Part shown: positions 26,034-40,543 of the stretch, piece after piece
How positions within the stretch are numbered: the stretch's first letter is position 1
Layout: each line of letters starts with the position of its first letter
Source: Litomosoides sigmodontis
Lineage: Eukaryota > Nematoda > Chromadorea > Rhabditida > Onchocercidae
Direction: 5' to 3'
NCBI GenBank assembly: GCA_963070105.1
Contig: OY718805.1
Coordinates: forward strand, 2,803,501-2,867,500
DNA: 64,000 nucleotides
Position numbers and translations under genes: made by a program
The notes under the pieces: generated by a model
Seen by the model: only the letters and a program-made list of their open reading frames with translations
Database searches by the model: none
Told to the model about the DNA's origin: nothing

Positions 26034-26504
26034 TGTTTAGCTTATTGTTTCACAAACTGAAACAAGCAGTAATTAGTCGTTTTACTTGCTTTTTTTAGTT
26101 TATCTCCTTCATATTTATCTCCCTTTAATTTCATTTTTAAGTATTGTTGGATAATGACAGCTTTTATTTTAATTATTTATCTCTATTTTGTCGTAATGCT
26201 TTTTTTCTCTATAATATTATTATTGTTTGAGTTTTGGATAACTTTGGTCTCTTTTGCTTTCTAGTTTTAATTATTTGAGGAAACAAAATTGTAACATGGA
26301 ATTTCGATTCTATTCCTGTTGCATGATTGTTTGTCTGTGGTGGATTACGCTCTTTCTTTTAATAAAATTTCAAGTTTAATTTTGTCTTATCACGTATTGA
26401 TGAGTAACGCAGCACTAATCAGTGCTATTTTAAACAAACTTTGAAAAAGTTTTTTTTCTTTAATAAACTTATGTGCAAATTAAACAATCAAAAAGAATGA
26501 ACAA

Positions 26505-26557
26505 ATAAAATAAATAAAATATAAATAAATAATTAAATAAAATAAATAAATAAAATC
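26505..26557 (+). repeat. AAAT-type microsatellite
   Basis: Interrupted repeats of AAAT and AAATAAAT with single-base shifts; simple sequence in the intergenic region before PUS3. Confidence 0.85.
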
Positions 26558-27961
26558 TGTTATCATTTTGCGTATATCACAAAAAAAACGAGAAAGAAAA
26601 TGAACTTCAAGTAATGCCAATAAATGAATGCATCTGTGGAAATTTCAACAATTCGGTGAGGAATTCTTTACCATCAAACTTAATATTAATATATTAAATT
26701 TAATAATAATAATACTTTTTCGCTAATGCCATCGATCGGTACTTCCTCTTCGCCCGATAATGTAAGAACAAGCAATTACCATTTACAAAGAAAGTTCAAT
26801 TGGATAAAATTAATTTTGGTTAAATTTTGTAAAATGTTACTGAGCATAATTTACAACGATGCAATTTAAAGAATGAAAAAGAAAATCCTCAAAAATTGCT
26901 ATAACTCATAAATTAAATGTTAATAGCTAATTAAAAGGAAGCATCTTTAAACATTTAAAAATTAAGAAAAAGAGAAGCGTTTCCTGTGTAGCTCATATGA
27001 AATGTATTATTTGCATTGAATAATTTTGTCATTGATCGAAGCGTGAATTGATTGTAGCAGAGAAGTGAAAAAATGCACGGCGAACGATAGGACGTGATTG
27101 AAATATTTTTTTTTTTTTTTTAAATAAAGCAACTGTGAAACGAGTGAATTGTTATCGTTCAATCATCCTATATCATTGAATACGGCGAAACGTTGAAGTA
27201 TTATTTCTCGTTTCACCACCTGTATACGATCACGTAACTTCTTTTCGTTTCCAATTCATGAGAATTTAGAATTGCCCATATTTTGCGTGTGATTTGTAGT
27301 GCAACGGTGATATAATTATTACATATAATATCAATCTTTTGATCACGAGGTGATGAGTAATGCTTGCGTGAGTTAAACGTATCGCAACTGAAATCCTAAC
27401 CTTCTGAAGGATGTGAAATTGTTTCATTTTTCCTCGACTGACCAAATCATCTGATCCGAAAACATCTGATTCCGTTGTGTATCAAATCTCTGTTTGCATT
27501 TCTCTCCACTCCTTATTTCAATCGTTCAATTTTCATAATAAAATAACAATGTATGTTCCTAGTGCTTTCCAATACATTGTGATAGAATTTTCTCTTCACT
27601 AACTTTAATATGATTTGAAAATAAGTAATAAATGAAGGATCGAAATGAGAAGTAAAAGTTGATATTCCAAGTTTAACTTATAAGTAAGACTTCAGGTATT
27701 ATGACTAAATATTCTAAATGGATTCGTGGTTATGTTATTGCATTCAGAACACTTACTGTTTCCAACTTATGATATTTAAATGTATGCTTTTATCTGCTAA
27801 TAGGATAACAGTATCGAAGATTTAATTGGTAAATGCTGCTTTCAAGACAGTAAAACAAGTGGGAATTAAAATGTTTAATTTACAGGTGAAACGAATCATA
27901 TTACCAGTCTCTCTGCTACAATTAGCCAGTTCGTCCTTGCTTGCTAATTGCAACTAATAAT

Positions 27962-30363
27962 ATGGACGAAGGAGGTATTGATTCTTTACCGGACCGTAAA
28001 AAAATGAAGAAAAAGCGTGAATTCGATTTTTCACAACATCCAAAACGACGGATTGCTCTAATGTTCATGTATTTTGGTTGGGAGTACAATGGACTGGTTG
28101 AGCAACGAGAAATTGCTGGGTCTGTAAGTTATATTATCTTTGATTTTGGATCGTCATAGGAAAATGATAAAATATGTTGTTCTTTTGAGCCAATTTTTGA
28201 TTGTTATATTTTAAAAGCTGGGATACGGCGAGCTAGAAAAGCACTAGTGAATCCAGTGGACCTCCTTAGTACTTTCCTTTGCTATTTTTATTTCTTTTTT
28301 TGGTATTGTTAGTTGCTCATACTGATTTCGTGTTAAGTTTGGCTGTCACTATTAGCTTAATACTAAAACGGACAAGTCAAGGCTTCCAACTCTTGAAAAT
28401 AAATTAAGTGTTCATATCGGTTTTCATTTTCAGGAATTGTCCTAGTTATGTGTGAAGGAAAGTTAAAATGCTGATCCGTCATATGTTACAGGTTGAGGAG
28501 GAGATGAGGAAAGCTTTGTTAAAGACAAGGCTTGTGGAAAGTTGGGAGAATTGCAGTTGGAATCGGAGTGGTCGAACTGATAAGGGAGTATCTGCTTTCA
28601 AACAGATCGCTTCCGTTATTGTAAGGTTTGTTTCAAGTTTTAACACATGTTTTAAGTATATCTATGTGCGGTGCGCCAGGTTATTAATTATTCCATCTTT
28701 ATTTCAATGAGAAACTTTCCTTGGCTTCAAATATTTTTTTTCTAGTTTATTTCAACTTACCTGTGTAATATATAGATTTTCAGGTCAAATGAATCGGAAG
28801 GAGAAGGTGTTTTTTGGCCTTCTGTTGCTCATCCATCTTTCGAAACTTCTGTGAAGCGAGAGCTTCAGTATGTGAAAATGTTAAATAGTGCATTACCAAC
28901 TAATATTCGGGTGTTAGCTTGGGCTCCTGTCCCTAAAGATTTCAGTGCCAGATATAAATGCACTGAGCGTACCTATACGTATGCTTTTCCCCGAGCCAAT
29001 TTCGATATTGAGGTTAATTTTCAAAAATTTTTTCCATGTATGATTTTCAAGGTTTTGCAAAGGTTTCTTAATGTCTAATTTGTAGGCAATGCAACAAGCT
29101 TGTCAATTTCTCGTTGGCGAACATGATTTTCGTAATTTCTGTCGTATTGACATGAATAAAAGAAGAATAGAAATGAATTATATTCGCACTATCACCTACG
29201 CTGATTTATCGTTCATATTGTGCGTATCCAGCATTTTGTCTTTTTTTTTGCTTTCCGGCATTTTCATAGTATCAAGAGCACTGTCATTTACCATTTCATT
29301 CATCTGAACTGTTGAATAATATCAATTTTTAGGTTATTTATAACCATTTTAAAATCATGACGCTTTTTCTAGAAATAATTCATTGTTAACACGGCAATCA
29401 ATTGACGAAGCTGCTCATTATGAATTTCTGCAACTAACTATTAAAGGAAGTGGTTTTCTCTGGCATCAAATTCGTTGTATAGTGACTCTACTGTGCGAAA
29501 TTGGCCTCGGTAATGAAAAACCAGAGGTAAGTAGTATTTCGAAATTAGTCGTGATGGGGTAATGTTTAATTAGCAATCATTTACACAAATTTTATTTTGT
29601 TCTGGCATCAGTGTGAATGTAGTTTGTGCATGTCTTTCTCAGCTATACTTAAGATTATCACTGAACTTCTCGATATCAAGCTTACACCTTCTAAACCAAT
29701 CTATGGTTTGGCTCCTGCATTTCCGTTATGCTTGTTTGATTGCGTATATGGTGGGATGGAACTTTCTTGGAGATGGGATATTAATTCGCTGAAATCTATT
29801 AGGAAGCTTCTCCTGAAAACTTGGGCCCATTATCAGTCTCTGTAAGTTTTGATTCTTCTCGAAAAAATTTTTCATTTCTTTTTATAACAGCCAAAAATAA
29901 ATGCTGAGCAAAACAAAAGCAGATGAAATTTTTGCAGCTAATAAATATCGAAAACACTATCAAGTAGTTACTATTTTTGAAAATTACTACACATCGTGTT
30001 ACTACATATCCCACTTTTCTTTCGTCGCAAAACTGGCTTTTGTGATGTTGCAGAAAATTCATACATTTTTGAACGAGAAAACCACTTCCACAAACTTTAT
30101 CAAGATATTTCACAAGCTAAAGTGATTTCAGGTCAACCACATTAAAACTTATGGCTGAAGGCATTGGTACCCTTGTGCCAGTATTGCAGTATGACTACAG
30201 CGGCCTAAACGACTATCTAAAAAGTGAAAGTTCTACTAAAACATATATACCCATGAAAAAACGGCCTACTTGTGATGCCTTGGAATTGAAGAAGGAAAAA
30301 ATTCGTGCAAAAATGTCGAAAACTATTACTGATACTTCTGGTAATTGTGATATTTTTCAGTGA
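27962..30363 (+). CDS. PUS3: tRNA pseudouridine(38/39) synthase (PUS3/Deg1, TruA family)
   Basis: Converts uridine 38 or 39 in the tRNA anticodon stem-loop to pseudouridine. Seven exons, all GT-AG and phase-consistent: 27962-28123, 28492-28625, 28784-29012, 29086-29219, 29373-29526, 29654-29841 and 30132-30363, giving 410 residues. The TruA catalytic motif GRTDKGVSAF is at about 81-90, with the nucleophile Asp84. Other family blocks are ALMFMYFGWEYNG near 32-44, KCTERTYTYAFP, VGEHDFRNFCRID and GSGFLWHQIRCIV, the last being the conserved active-site strand. The acceptor of exon 6 is the second AG of the local sequence, chosen because it alone keeps frame and matches the family. The lysine-rich tails at both ends are probably flexible. 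First of five genes on this strand. Confidence 0.94.
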
Positions 30364-30939
30364 TGCTAGTATTTGCTAAGCTATTTGTGGGTAAGTGGCG
30401 TTGTTTTTGTACATTAATGCATTGCATAATAAGCATCAAGTATTAATATTAAATACAAACTGGTATAGCTTGTTTTTCATGTGTTGACATCACTCGTTTT
30501 TAGGTGGTCTTTGGGATTTCACTACGCTTTTTTTTAGTAACTTCTAAATTATTATAGTTTTATTTTCAGTGTTTAGTGCGCAGTTTACATATCACAAGTT
30601 TATTATTTTCAACCTGCTTCAATGTTAAGCGTAGACCAAACTACAATTCACTTAGTCTTCTATTTTGAGAAGTGAATTTTGTTTATAGTTTAAAGTGATT
30701 GGAAGGTTAATGCTTCCGTGAAAATTCCTTTATAATGCTTACAAATTTTCTGTTGTGATAAAATATGCAATAATTTCGAATTGCTAGCAACTTACAATTC
30801 AAAGGTTTTAATTCTAGTGAATATTTTTGAATCGAAGATTTTACTCCTACCAATCGTACCCTTGAAAGTGTGTCAGTTGGTTGATATGTTAATTTCTTTC
30901 ATTTAGTAAGTTACAGTTGGATCGATGCTATAATCATTT

Positions 30940-33146
30940 ATGCCCGAATATATGGACAAAGTCGAGGTATGTGAAATATATTTAACTTCAAAATGAGCAT
31001 GTCGCTAAACGCGTTGTACTTAGATAATTCTATTTTTGAAATCACAATGTCGTGATGTAGTTTTATGAGCAACGTATTTTTAATTTTAAGGCTCTGCATG
31101 GTCGCAATATGCGACTGCGTCGTGAAGCTTCGTTAGTACAATGAGTATTCAGACTGAGACCGTGCATATTATGTTTGCAAATTACCTTTAAACTAAAGTG
31201 ATCTACGTTTTATGGTTTTTGCTCCTTCTCAGTTTTTTCCTTCAAAATGATCTTCAGTTTCAGCGATATCGGGATGACCCAGAATGGGATGACGTTCATC
31301 CTTTACCACTCACGGACGACGAACAAGCAGCTGTTCGGATCGAAACTACTGATGCTTTTAACGATGCCTTTATGTATCTGCGAGCTGTTGTACTCAGCGA
31401 GGAGATGTCGGAGAGGGCCTTTAATCTAACTGCAAAGTGAGTGTACTTTGGCACTTTGTAAATGCTGATTACATTAATTGGTATGCAGTTATTTACTGAA
31501 TTTGTCTGCAATATATGCTGTTCAAAGAAACAGATATTTAACGATATAATGTAAACAGGTGCAGCTTTTCTTGTTTAAAAATCATCAGCTAATTGTATTT
31601 TATCTGTTCTTTAATGATGTGTTGCAGTAAATGTAAATGGGACAGTAAATGGACATATAAGAAGGTTTTGTCATCAGTTTATCAAGATTAGCTCAAATAA
31701 CTTTGCAGATGTATTGATTTAAATCCTGCTAACTATACCCTTTGGCAATATCGACGTTCTCTTCTCAAAGCACTGAATAAAGATCTGAATGAGGAATTTA
31801 ATTTCATAGCTGGGGTGATTGAAGAAAATCCGAAAAATTATCAAGGTTCATAGTACTCATAAATTTCATAGCATGATATCTTAAGTTTGGGGAGCAGTTT
31901 AAAGAGGGAAATAGACAGGTTGTCTGTATGATTTTTTTGTTTCACTGGGGATGCAATGATTTTTAACTTTATGTTTTATCTGGACACGAATAATTAATAT
32001 TATTAAGTTTGGCATCATCGTCGGACATTAGTGGAATGGACAAATGATGCCAGTCGAGAGCTTGATTTTACGGCGCAAATGATTGAAGACGAAGCGAAAA
32101 ACTACCATTCCTGGCAGCACCGTCAGTGGGTCATTGAAAAATTTAAATTATTCAGTCAGCAAGAACTGGATTATAGTGCTGGCCTTTTAATTGAAGACAT
32201 GCGTAATAATTCGGCTTGGAACTATCGGTATTTTATACTTCAAGGGTTGGATGCATTGAAGGTGATTAATTTAAAACTATTTTGTGGTTTGCTGATAGAT
32301 TTGTCTAATTTACTATATTATTGTTGCATTATTCAGGATCCCAGTGTTCTGAATCGGGAAATTTTGATGACTCAGTCTATGATTAAGAAAATTCCGAGCA
32401 ATGAGAGTGCATGGAATTTCCTGTCTGGAATTTTGCTCGATGTACATCTTTCAATTTATTTCAAGTACTTTAAATTCGCAGCATATATAAGCACTAGTTT
32501 CAAAGTTCAGCGTGTTTTTACTTGCGTTAAATGGAATTCTTAACTTCCTTGTTCTCTAAAGGTAAATGCATGAATTAGGGATAATGTTTGTTTACGAACA
32601 CTTTCCACATCTATATGTAAGATATTAACTCTAACAAAGTTTTGCCAAACCCAAGCGTATATTGGTGTGGCGCAAGTAAAATGACCTTGAAATGTCGTTA
32701 ACAAGGAATCCCAATTATTAGTAGTTCGAATTTTCAGAAAGGGATTTCATCGCGAGCGGATGTAATGCAATTTTGCCTCGAACTAAGCGAAGAGAAACGT
32801 GTGCCTCTCTGCCTCAGTTTCTTGGTGGATATATTAATAGAAAAAATTGAGAAGAAAGTGGAAGTTAAAGTAAATTTTGTGTTTGCTTGAGTTATCATGG
32901 ATATTCTAAGTCCGAATTGAATTTCAATGCTTGTGTTGACGAAACATTGTGATACATCGCCTGAATAGTAAGTGATAAAGGAATGATCTGAATGGATGAG
33001 CGAATAAATAACAGTTTTTGTAATTTCAGGACAATGCTGCACAAGCACTGCAACTACTCCAAGAATTGAAAGAGCTGGATCCAGTACGAAAAAAATATTG
33101 GGATTACAACGAGAAATTTGTCAATAATCTTATTGAGTCGAACTAG
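30940..33146 (+). CDS. fnta-1: Protein farnesyltransferase/geranylgeranyltransferase type I alpha subunit
   Basis: Shared alpha subunit of the heterodimers that attach farnesyl or geranylgeranyl groups to CaaX cysteines. Exons: 30940-30966 (or from the second ATG at 30952), 31258-31436, 31709-31845, 32008-32261, 32337-32441, 32738-32869 and 33030-33146, phase-consistent, 316 residues from the first ATG (312 from the second). The prenyltransferase alpha (PPTA) repeats are clear: [47 protein letters not shown] and [12 protein letters not shown]. Each holds the W-x-x-R type core of the helical hairpins. The N-terminus lacks the proline-rich leader of the mammalian subunit. The C-terminal part ([11 protein letters not shown], then [11 protein letters not shown]) also fits the family. 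A TTACAG 24 bases before the first ATG could accept a leader. An AATAAA lies at 33667. Confidence 0.95.
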
Positions 33147-33666
33147 TTTTTCATCCTTTCCTTGATGTGTTTTAAGTGAAACTCGTTCACATTGTTGTTT
33201 AGGCAGATAGTGCTATCCTGTTCAGCCGACTGCTAAGCAGGTATATTGTAGATTGATGATGTCTTCTTCCTGAATGAGAATGAGCCTTCATTTAATAGTG
33301 CTAAGAAAGAAGATATTAAGAATTTATGATTGACAGATATTTGTAAGTCATTTATTTTGATGGATATTTGTTGTCACTTTTTAGTCTGCATTATATTACA
33401 CTTATGAATTCTGATAATACAATCTTCAAATTACGGGAAACAATGCTTTATTATAGGAAGAATTTTTGATATGGGCAATAACATGATGTTTTGTGACATA
33501 AATAGTTTTTGGATGCTGTATTTTTGGTTATCTTTTCTTCTATTCATGTTGTCCTCAAATTCGAGTCAGAAATCATCTCATTTCTAAGGTTGTGTGATAT
33601 TTTGAGCATTGAGATTGACCATTTCTAATTGTGCTGATTGAAATAGCTCAAATTGTTAAAAGATCG

Positions 33667-33672
33667 AATAAA
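33667..33672 (+). terminator. possible polyadenylation signal of the fnta gene
   Basis: AATAAA about 520 bases after the stop codon and 190 bases before the next start. A second near-identical signal follows at about 33,704. It could equally serve as an internal 3' end within a polycistronic unit. Confidence 0.35.
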
Positions 33673-33862
33673 AGTTGCCTGTGCTTTGTGTTCTGCCTTA
33701 ATAGAATAAAAAGATTATGTTACGTCAAAATCAATTCAACTTACTTTTCACTACTGCTCGACTAATTGATTTTTCACATGTAAAACAGAAGATTTGACAC
33801 TAAGTTACAGTATCTTACTGTTTTATCCTGTTTTCAAGTTTTTCAGGGCCACTTTAATCGTT

Positions 33863-36492
33863 ATGTCGCAGAGAATGTTGCTTTTGCTTGGATATCCTGT
33901 AAGTACAATTGACTGTGAAAGTAAGCTTTTTCTTTCTCTTCATATTCTGCGCGCTGACATTTAGAGCATTTCAAACATCTTCCAAAGATATACTGTAAAA
34001 TTCTATGATACGTTTGTAGATATTGAGCAATTGCAAGAATTAGTGTTATTTTTGGAACATCAGCACATCAGATTGTACAAAATTGAGGACAGGGTTGGAT
34101 TGCAATCGTCAGATATTGAAGTATGGAATAAATCCTACACAAAGGTATTTCTAAGTAAATTATTTCTAATTTGAGCATTGAGTTAAACTTGTTTATTAAT
34201 CTATGAACGAAAGCGATCACCGTCGTTAGCAATCGTTTTATGAAACTTTAGGGACACAACTTGCTAAACAGAATCTTGGTGTCGTTTTACTATCCCAAAT
34301 TTATGCGCAGGACATTCGAAAGAGGACGTATCAAATCAAAATTGAAATACCATCCAAGATTCTGTTTAGGAGTTTTAAAATAATTTTGTAAGCTATTTTT
34401 CATAATTTTATTACTACAGTATTTGGCCGATTTAAAATGCCCACTTACCTGTGATAATAACTCAGCTCAAGAAATAATTGATTGGCTGCTTTTCCGTGCA
34501 GTGGATTTTTTATATCAACAAACTGGTAAGTGTTAAGCTAACTTTATGTCGGTACTTGATTAGGTAAGGAACGAATAAAGTAGTTAAAAATTGAATTACT
34601 TCACAACTTTCTTTGTTTCAGTCCTGAATGCGGTTTTGAGGTTAGTCAGGGTAGCCGTCGTGGACTTTCTTTTTTTGCGTTAATATTTTAAATGGTATTT
34701 TAGAAATAGGAAAATTGAATTTAATAGTTGGACAATAAGCTGGCAAATATCAGCTGACTGCACAGTTCTTTTCAATAATCAGGTTTAATATGCAATGAAT
34801 ATTCTTACAGCTGAAGGCAAGGAACTTACTGCCGAGAAATTCAAGCAACTAAAAGTCGAGAAAGAAGAACAACAAAAGGCGAAATATCCTCTCAGTACTA
34901 TTGACTGCAAGTTTCACATAATTTTACAAAATTTTAATCCTCGAGCAAGGAGGATGAAAAAAAAGCAAGGCTTACTGAATATTCATATTATGACAAATGT
35001 GGCTTAACTAAAGTTTTTACATCTTAGTGTTATAAAATCTAATTATTTTAACATTTTGTTTTTTCAAGTTTTATCAAAGATACTAAAATTTTTTGTTGCG
35101 TTAGCTGTTATCTTGTGTTAGATGTGACAGGAAGGCTTGTAATTTAATTTTTTTCTTTGAATTATCCAACATTCAACTTTTCCTTTTTTTTTTATAGTTT
35201 CTACAGAAGAAGCAAGAAAAGGTATCGAAGATCTTAGAGTTACTTTGGGAATAACGTCACATCCAGATCCTTCGGTTGTTCTGAAAGCTTGTTGTAAGGT
35301 ATGCATTTCTTTTCTACCTTTCTAATGAACTTGATTAATACTGTAATAGAGAAACAATAATCTGATTTGAAGATTTTCGCAGTGATGGTAAAATGTATTA
35401 GTATTACTGTTTGTGTGAATTATCTCTGACTGTTATATTTGTGATTATTGTAGATATTCACAAAGTTTTGTAAAATTTGGAAGGCCGGAACATTTAAGAA
35501 TATTTCAAATGCTGGAAGGAGTAATAACTTTGTATCAGCATTCACTTAGAAATAAACGAAAGTATGCTACTTGAATTACTTGGTTATCTTGGAAATGAGC
35601 ATTCCGTAAATTAATTGTCGCTTTCTATCCAGTCATTTCTGATTAAAGTTCTACTCATTGATCCAGTTCATTTCACCTGTAAACCGACGTTTTACTTATT
35701 GACGGAATAATCTCGGTCACAGTGATTTTTATATTTTGTACCCAAGTTGTTTCTGTAAATTTCACGACTTCGAGTAGTCAAGTAGAAGTTATGATATAAG
35801 AATGAATAGAACTAAGAAGTTAGTTTGAAGCAAAATCGGTGGTGGGAAGAAGTAATGGTTGGCGTATGAATACTAGCAATGCATATTTATTATGCTATAA
35901 AATTTTCTTTTAATTGGTTTTTCCTGGTTCTTGATATCAGCTGCTCTACCTTTAACGAATTGTCAAAAGCTGGTGATTTCAGTTTATTACGCATAATCTT
36001 TCTGACGAAGCAATCCAGGCTGCGAATGAGGAGGCAGAAGCACAGAAGGTAAGGCACAAGATTTAACAAGGAGATAGGAGATAACGGATCCTTTATGTTA
36101 TCGTCTTTTTTTTTTATATTTGATAAAGTAATATTAATATATTTGATTGTTTTACGCATTCCATTGTTTACCAACTATTCACCCGTTTGATTAGTGCATA
36201 ATTAGTAGTAGGTCCGATAATTTTTAACCTCTTCAATAATTGAATTATTTCGTTTTTGCATGGCATTTCTAATTTTGTTTTTTCACAGAAAACAATACCA
36301 TTGAGTCACTGCGACATGGGCATGATGTCCAGCAAGAGCGGTACCATTGATGCTGCCGTGCGAGCTTTAAGATTGATTCATCTGGAGAATTTGCGTGAAG
36401 TTCAGACAAAAATTAATGAAGCTGTTGTTGCAGTGCAGGAATTAACAGCTGATCCAAGAACCGATAAAAAGCTTGGTAAAGTTGGACTTTAG
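33863..36492 (+). CDS. RTRAF: RTRAF/CLE (C14orf166) RNA transcription, translation and transport factor
   Basis: Orthologue of the human protein that associates with the tRNA-splicing ligase complex and with cap-binding RNA transport complexes. Exons: 33863-33898, 33965-34144, 34420-34525, 34811-34906, 35198-35298, 35983-36048 and 36289-36492, 262 residues against 244 in human. The N-terminal part has LVLFLEHQHIRLYKIEDR, and EIIDWLLFRAVDF matches the AIDWLLGLAV block. The C-terminal helix with REVQTKINEAVVAVQ, then DPRTDKKLGKVG, is nearly unchanged from the family. Only one donor fits the phase at 34907, and it is GC (T|GCAAGT), so this is a probable GC-AG intron. A TTTTTCAG sits 16 bases before the ATG. 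Third in the same-strand run. Confidence 0.94.
34907..35197 (+). other. Probable GC-AG intron in RTRAF
   Basis: The downstream exon starting at 35198 has only one open frame, and it needs a phase-1 donor. The available GT (34911) gives phase 2. The GC at 34907, in GCAAGT, gives phase 1 and joins a conserved stretch (PLSTID then a Glu-rich helix) as in the human protein. GCAAGT is the usual consensus of GC-AG introns. Confidence 0.75.
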
Positions 36493-37355
36493 GTTAAAAA
36501 AAAACATATATTTTATGGTGTTTTTCTATCAGTTCTAGTCCTAATTTGGTTTTACATATAGTCATATGTCTTTTTGAAGGAAGTACCAAATTTTTAAAAT
36601 TTTTTAAACTGTATGTTTATTTTGTTTGCTATATTTCATCCCGTACTTTCTTCTGCTTTATATACACATATCCACCATGGATTGAAATGATTTTCAATAT
36701 CAAGACTTGGAAACACCGTTTCTTGTGCTAATATATAACATTTTGTTTGTACTTTACTTGTCTTATTATTGTGTCGAAAGTTTACTGTAAGGAGCTTTTG
36801 AAATTTTTAAATTTCTTCACTGACAATTCGACGTTCATTACTTGTTTGTTGATTAATTATTTTTAATTAGATCTATTAATCTCTTTTTGCTTCTAATATT
36901 AAAGTATTTTAACCGTTGTTTCTTTCAGCTTAAATTATATTTCGAGAATTCGGCTATTTCTCGTAAACTTCCTTATCGGTTTTTTAAAATAGAATTTCAA
37001 AAAATTAAAATTTCATTAATTTTATTGCTAAATTATGCGTGTTTCTTACTGATTCGGTGTCCTAAATCGATAAATGCGTAGGATTATTTCTTTCTGAAAT
37101 ACTACGAAATACGCGTTTTTAAGTCGGATGTTTATTTTATGCTTTGTTTACTGAAGAATTTATATTTATAAATCTTTGATCGAAATGACATAAAATACAT
37201 TATATAAGACCATTAATTGAGATTTTGTGAAGTCATATTGCGTCTGAGATGTCTTATGGTTCCCATCGTTATTGGAATGCTTATGGAATATTTCAGATTT
37301 GTTGCTTCTACATTTACGCCATTATTTTGAATCTGCTTTTTGAATAGGAACTGCT

Positions 37356-38779
<1,424 letters not shown>

Positions 38780-38810
38780 TTCACAATGTTCTTTTGTATT
38801 TGGATTGCAC

Positions 38811-38816
38811 AATAAA
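38811..38816 (+). terminator. polyadenylation signal of AK6
   Basis: AATAAA 32 bases after the AK6 stop codon. With the mL53 ATG 205 bases further on, this close spacing is typical of nematode operons. Confidence 0.6.
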
Positions 38817-39020
38817 TATCAAAATTTGAATCAGATTTTCTTGAAACGTTGCATGTTGTATTGCACGAATTACATACTTTAGTGTCGTTTTTCACTTTAA
38901 ATTTTACTTCAGGCTGGTGGTTCCTTGTTCTCGAGTTGAAATTTAACTGGTGTTTATAAAAAGGATCTGATTTTATTTGAGGTTCAACTAGAGCCCAACT
39001 TTGTGCTTCAGTAGACGAAA

Positions 39021-39732
39021 ATGTGTAAGATGTGGGAGAGAATACGTTTCGGTGTTAGGTGGTGCGCTGCTGAAAGGACAGCACTAGCAATAAGAGGAGT
39101 CGATTTAAAAAACGTCAAATCGATTCACTTTTCGTTCGATCCGTTCTATCATGATTGTCATGCTTTGAGGTATCACGATTTTATTCTTTTCATTTCCGAA
39201 AAAAATTTGTGATTTTCATTATAAAATTTTAACGGCTGCAACAAATGTTTATGTGCTTCATAATTTCGGGTTATGTTGAAGTTTTGTTTTCCGAACCGTC
39301 AAAAACATTGTAGGAATTTTAATGCAAACATGAAGTAAACTTCGACACAGGATTTGTCGGAATATTCTATAAATGAAGATATAAAGTTGAAAATTGAATT
39401 TCAGAGCGTTTTGGTTTCATATTAGTTCACCACATGTTCAACGGACAAATCCTTTGGTGAAAATTGATTGCAATATAAGGAATGATCGCAAACCGCCGTA
39501 TATGTATGCAAATTTAAGTAAGTTTAAGCTATAAACGAAAATGTATTTTCGATTTTAACCATTCTAATCCAAAAAGATGCAAAGGCATTTTTTTTTTGAA
39601 GCTGATGGCAAGAAATTGTTGTTTCGGACGAGTGGTATGCACGTCATGGATCTGGCGATGACGTTTAATAGGTTACTAGGAAATCCCGAATTCGGTAAAA
39701 GTGGTACCAGGCCTCTTCCTAAGATTGATTAA
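39021..39732 (+). CDS. mrpl-53: Mitochondrial large-subunit ribosomal protein mL53
   Basis: Component of the mitochondrial 39S subunit with a thioredoxin-like fold. Exons: 39021-39169, 39405-39517 and 39602-39732, phase-consistent, 130 residues (human 112). Family features: the opening VKSIHFSFDPFY segment, corresponding to VRVQFCPF in human; the middle RTNPLVKIDCNI; and the end block DGKKLLFRTSGMHVMDLAMTF, aligning with [21 protein letters not shown]. The first 30 residues are rich in Arg, Ala and Trp, compatible with a mitochondrial targeting sequence. A CTTCAG lies 10 bases before the ATG. The protein is short and weakly conserved, so the assignment rests mainly on the two end blocks. Last of the five same-strand genes. 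Confidence 0.85.
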
Positions 39733-40130
39733 ATTTAATTGCTAAAATATTATTTGTTACATTGTTTATCGTTGAGCTTTCTCACTTCTCCACAACAATG
39801 CTGAAAAAGAGAGTTATTATATCTTCCAAAAACAATGCCAGCGCAAAATGAATTCGAAATATTTGGAGCTGAAATGTATTTATATCCACATTTTAGAAAG
39901 TTAAACGAATTTACAGCGTAATTTTATTCGCATTGGTATTATTGAAATTCCGAAGTTCTCTTTCTGGATGTTTTAAATACGTAATTCCTGGTTCACATAT
40001 AGTTTAATTCTTATGTTTTTTGTCTCAATTTGTACATTTCTGCTTTAGTGTGCTCAAAATTTAAAATGCGACAAAGTTTCTGGAAATAAAAGATGGATTA
40101 TTTGTGAAACTGAAGAAATTTGAAGGGAAA

Positions 40131-40543
40131 AAACGACCACATTTAGCGGCATAAGAATTAATTAATTTTTTGCGCATTTCAAATTTCAATTGCAAAAATT
40201 ATCAATGAGAGATAATAAATGAACAAAGCTTCGTAATTAATAAATGAAATAAGGGCGCATTATTCTGAACAGATAGTTTTTTTTTACCGCTAAATTATTT
40301 ATAGCTATTTTGTTCAGTAATTCAACAATCATTATTTTTCACTAATAAATGTGAACAGGCAAATTTCCAAATGTTTTAGGCAAATTCTTAATCAAAAATG
40401 ATTACTTTACAATTAGCATTTTTTCTTCCTTTTTCCTAAAACAAAACTATCACAGAATTCAAAGGTTAAAAGTTAGTTGCACTTTATTGTCATATGATTA
40501 TTCGCTAGTTTATTAGCCAATTTACCGTACCTCTTTCATTCAT
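40131..40543 (+). repeat. Left arm of a 413-base inverted repeat
   Basis: The reverse complement of this segment matches 47345-47758 with about seven base differences, mostly transitions, and one length difference of a base (about 98% identity). Three of the differences fall in the outermost 45 bases. Similarity stops abruptly at both ends. No terminal repeat or coding frame is visible in the arm, and no target-site duplication is obvious. Confidence 0.93.

Larger units (their letters stand above)
24815..27961. other. Non-coding region between the E2F gene and PUS3
   Basis: Three kilobases of AT-rich sequence without supportable exons. The open frame at 25,317-25,640 has no recognisable features. 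It holds a short TA-type microsatellite at about 25,280-25,310, a threefold short repeat (25,970-26,033) and an AAAT-type microsatellite (26,505-26,557). An AATAAA lies within AATAAAATTT at about 26,360. Confidence 0.6.
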
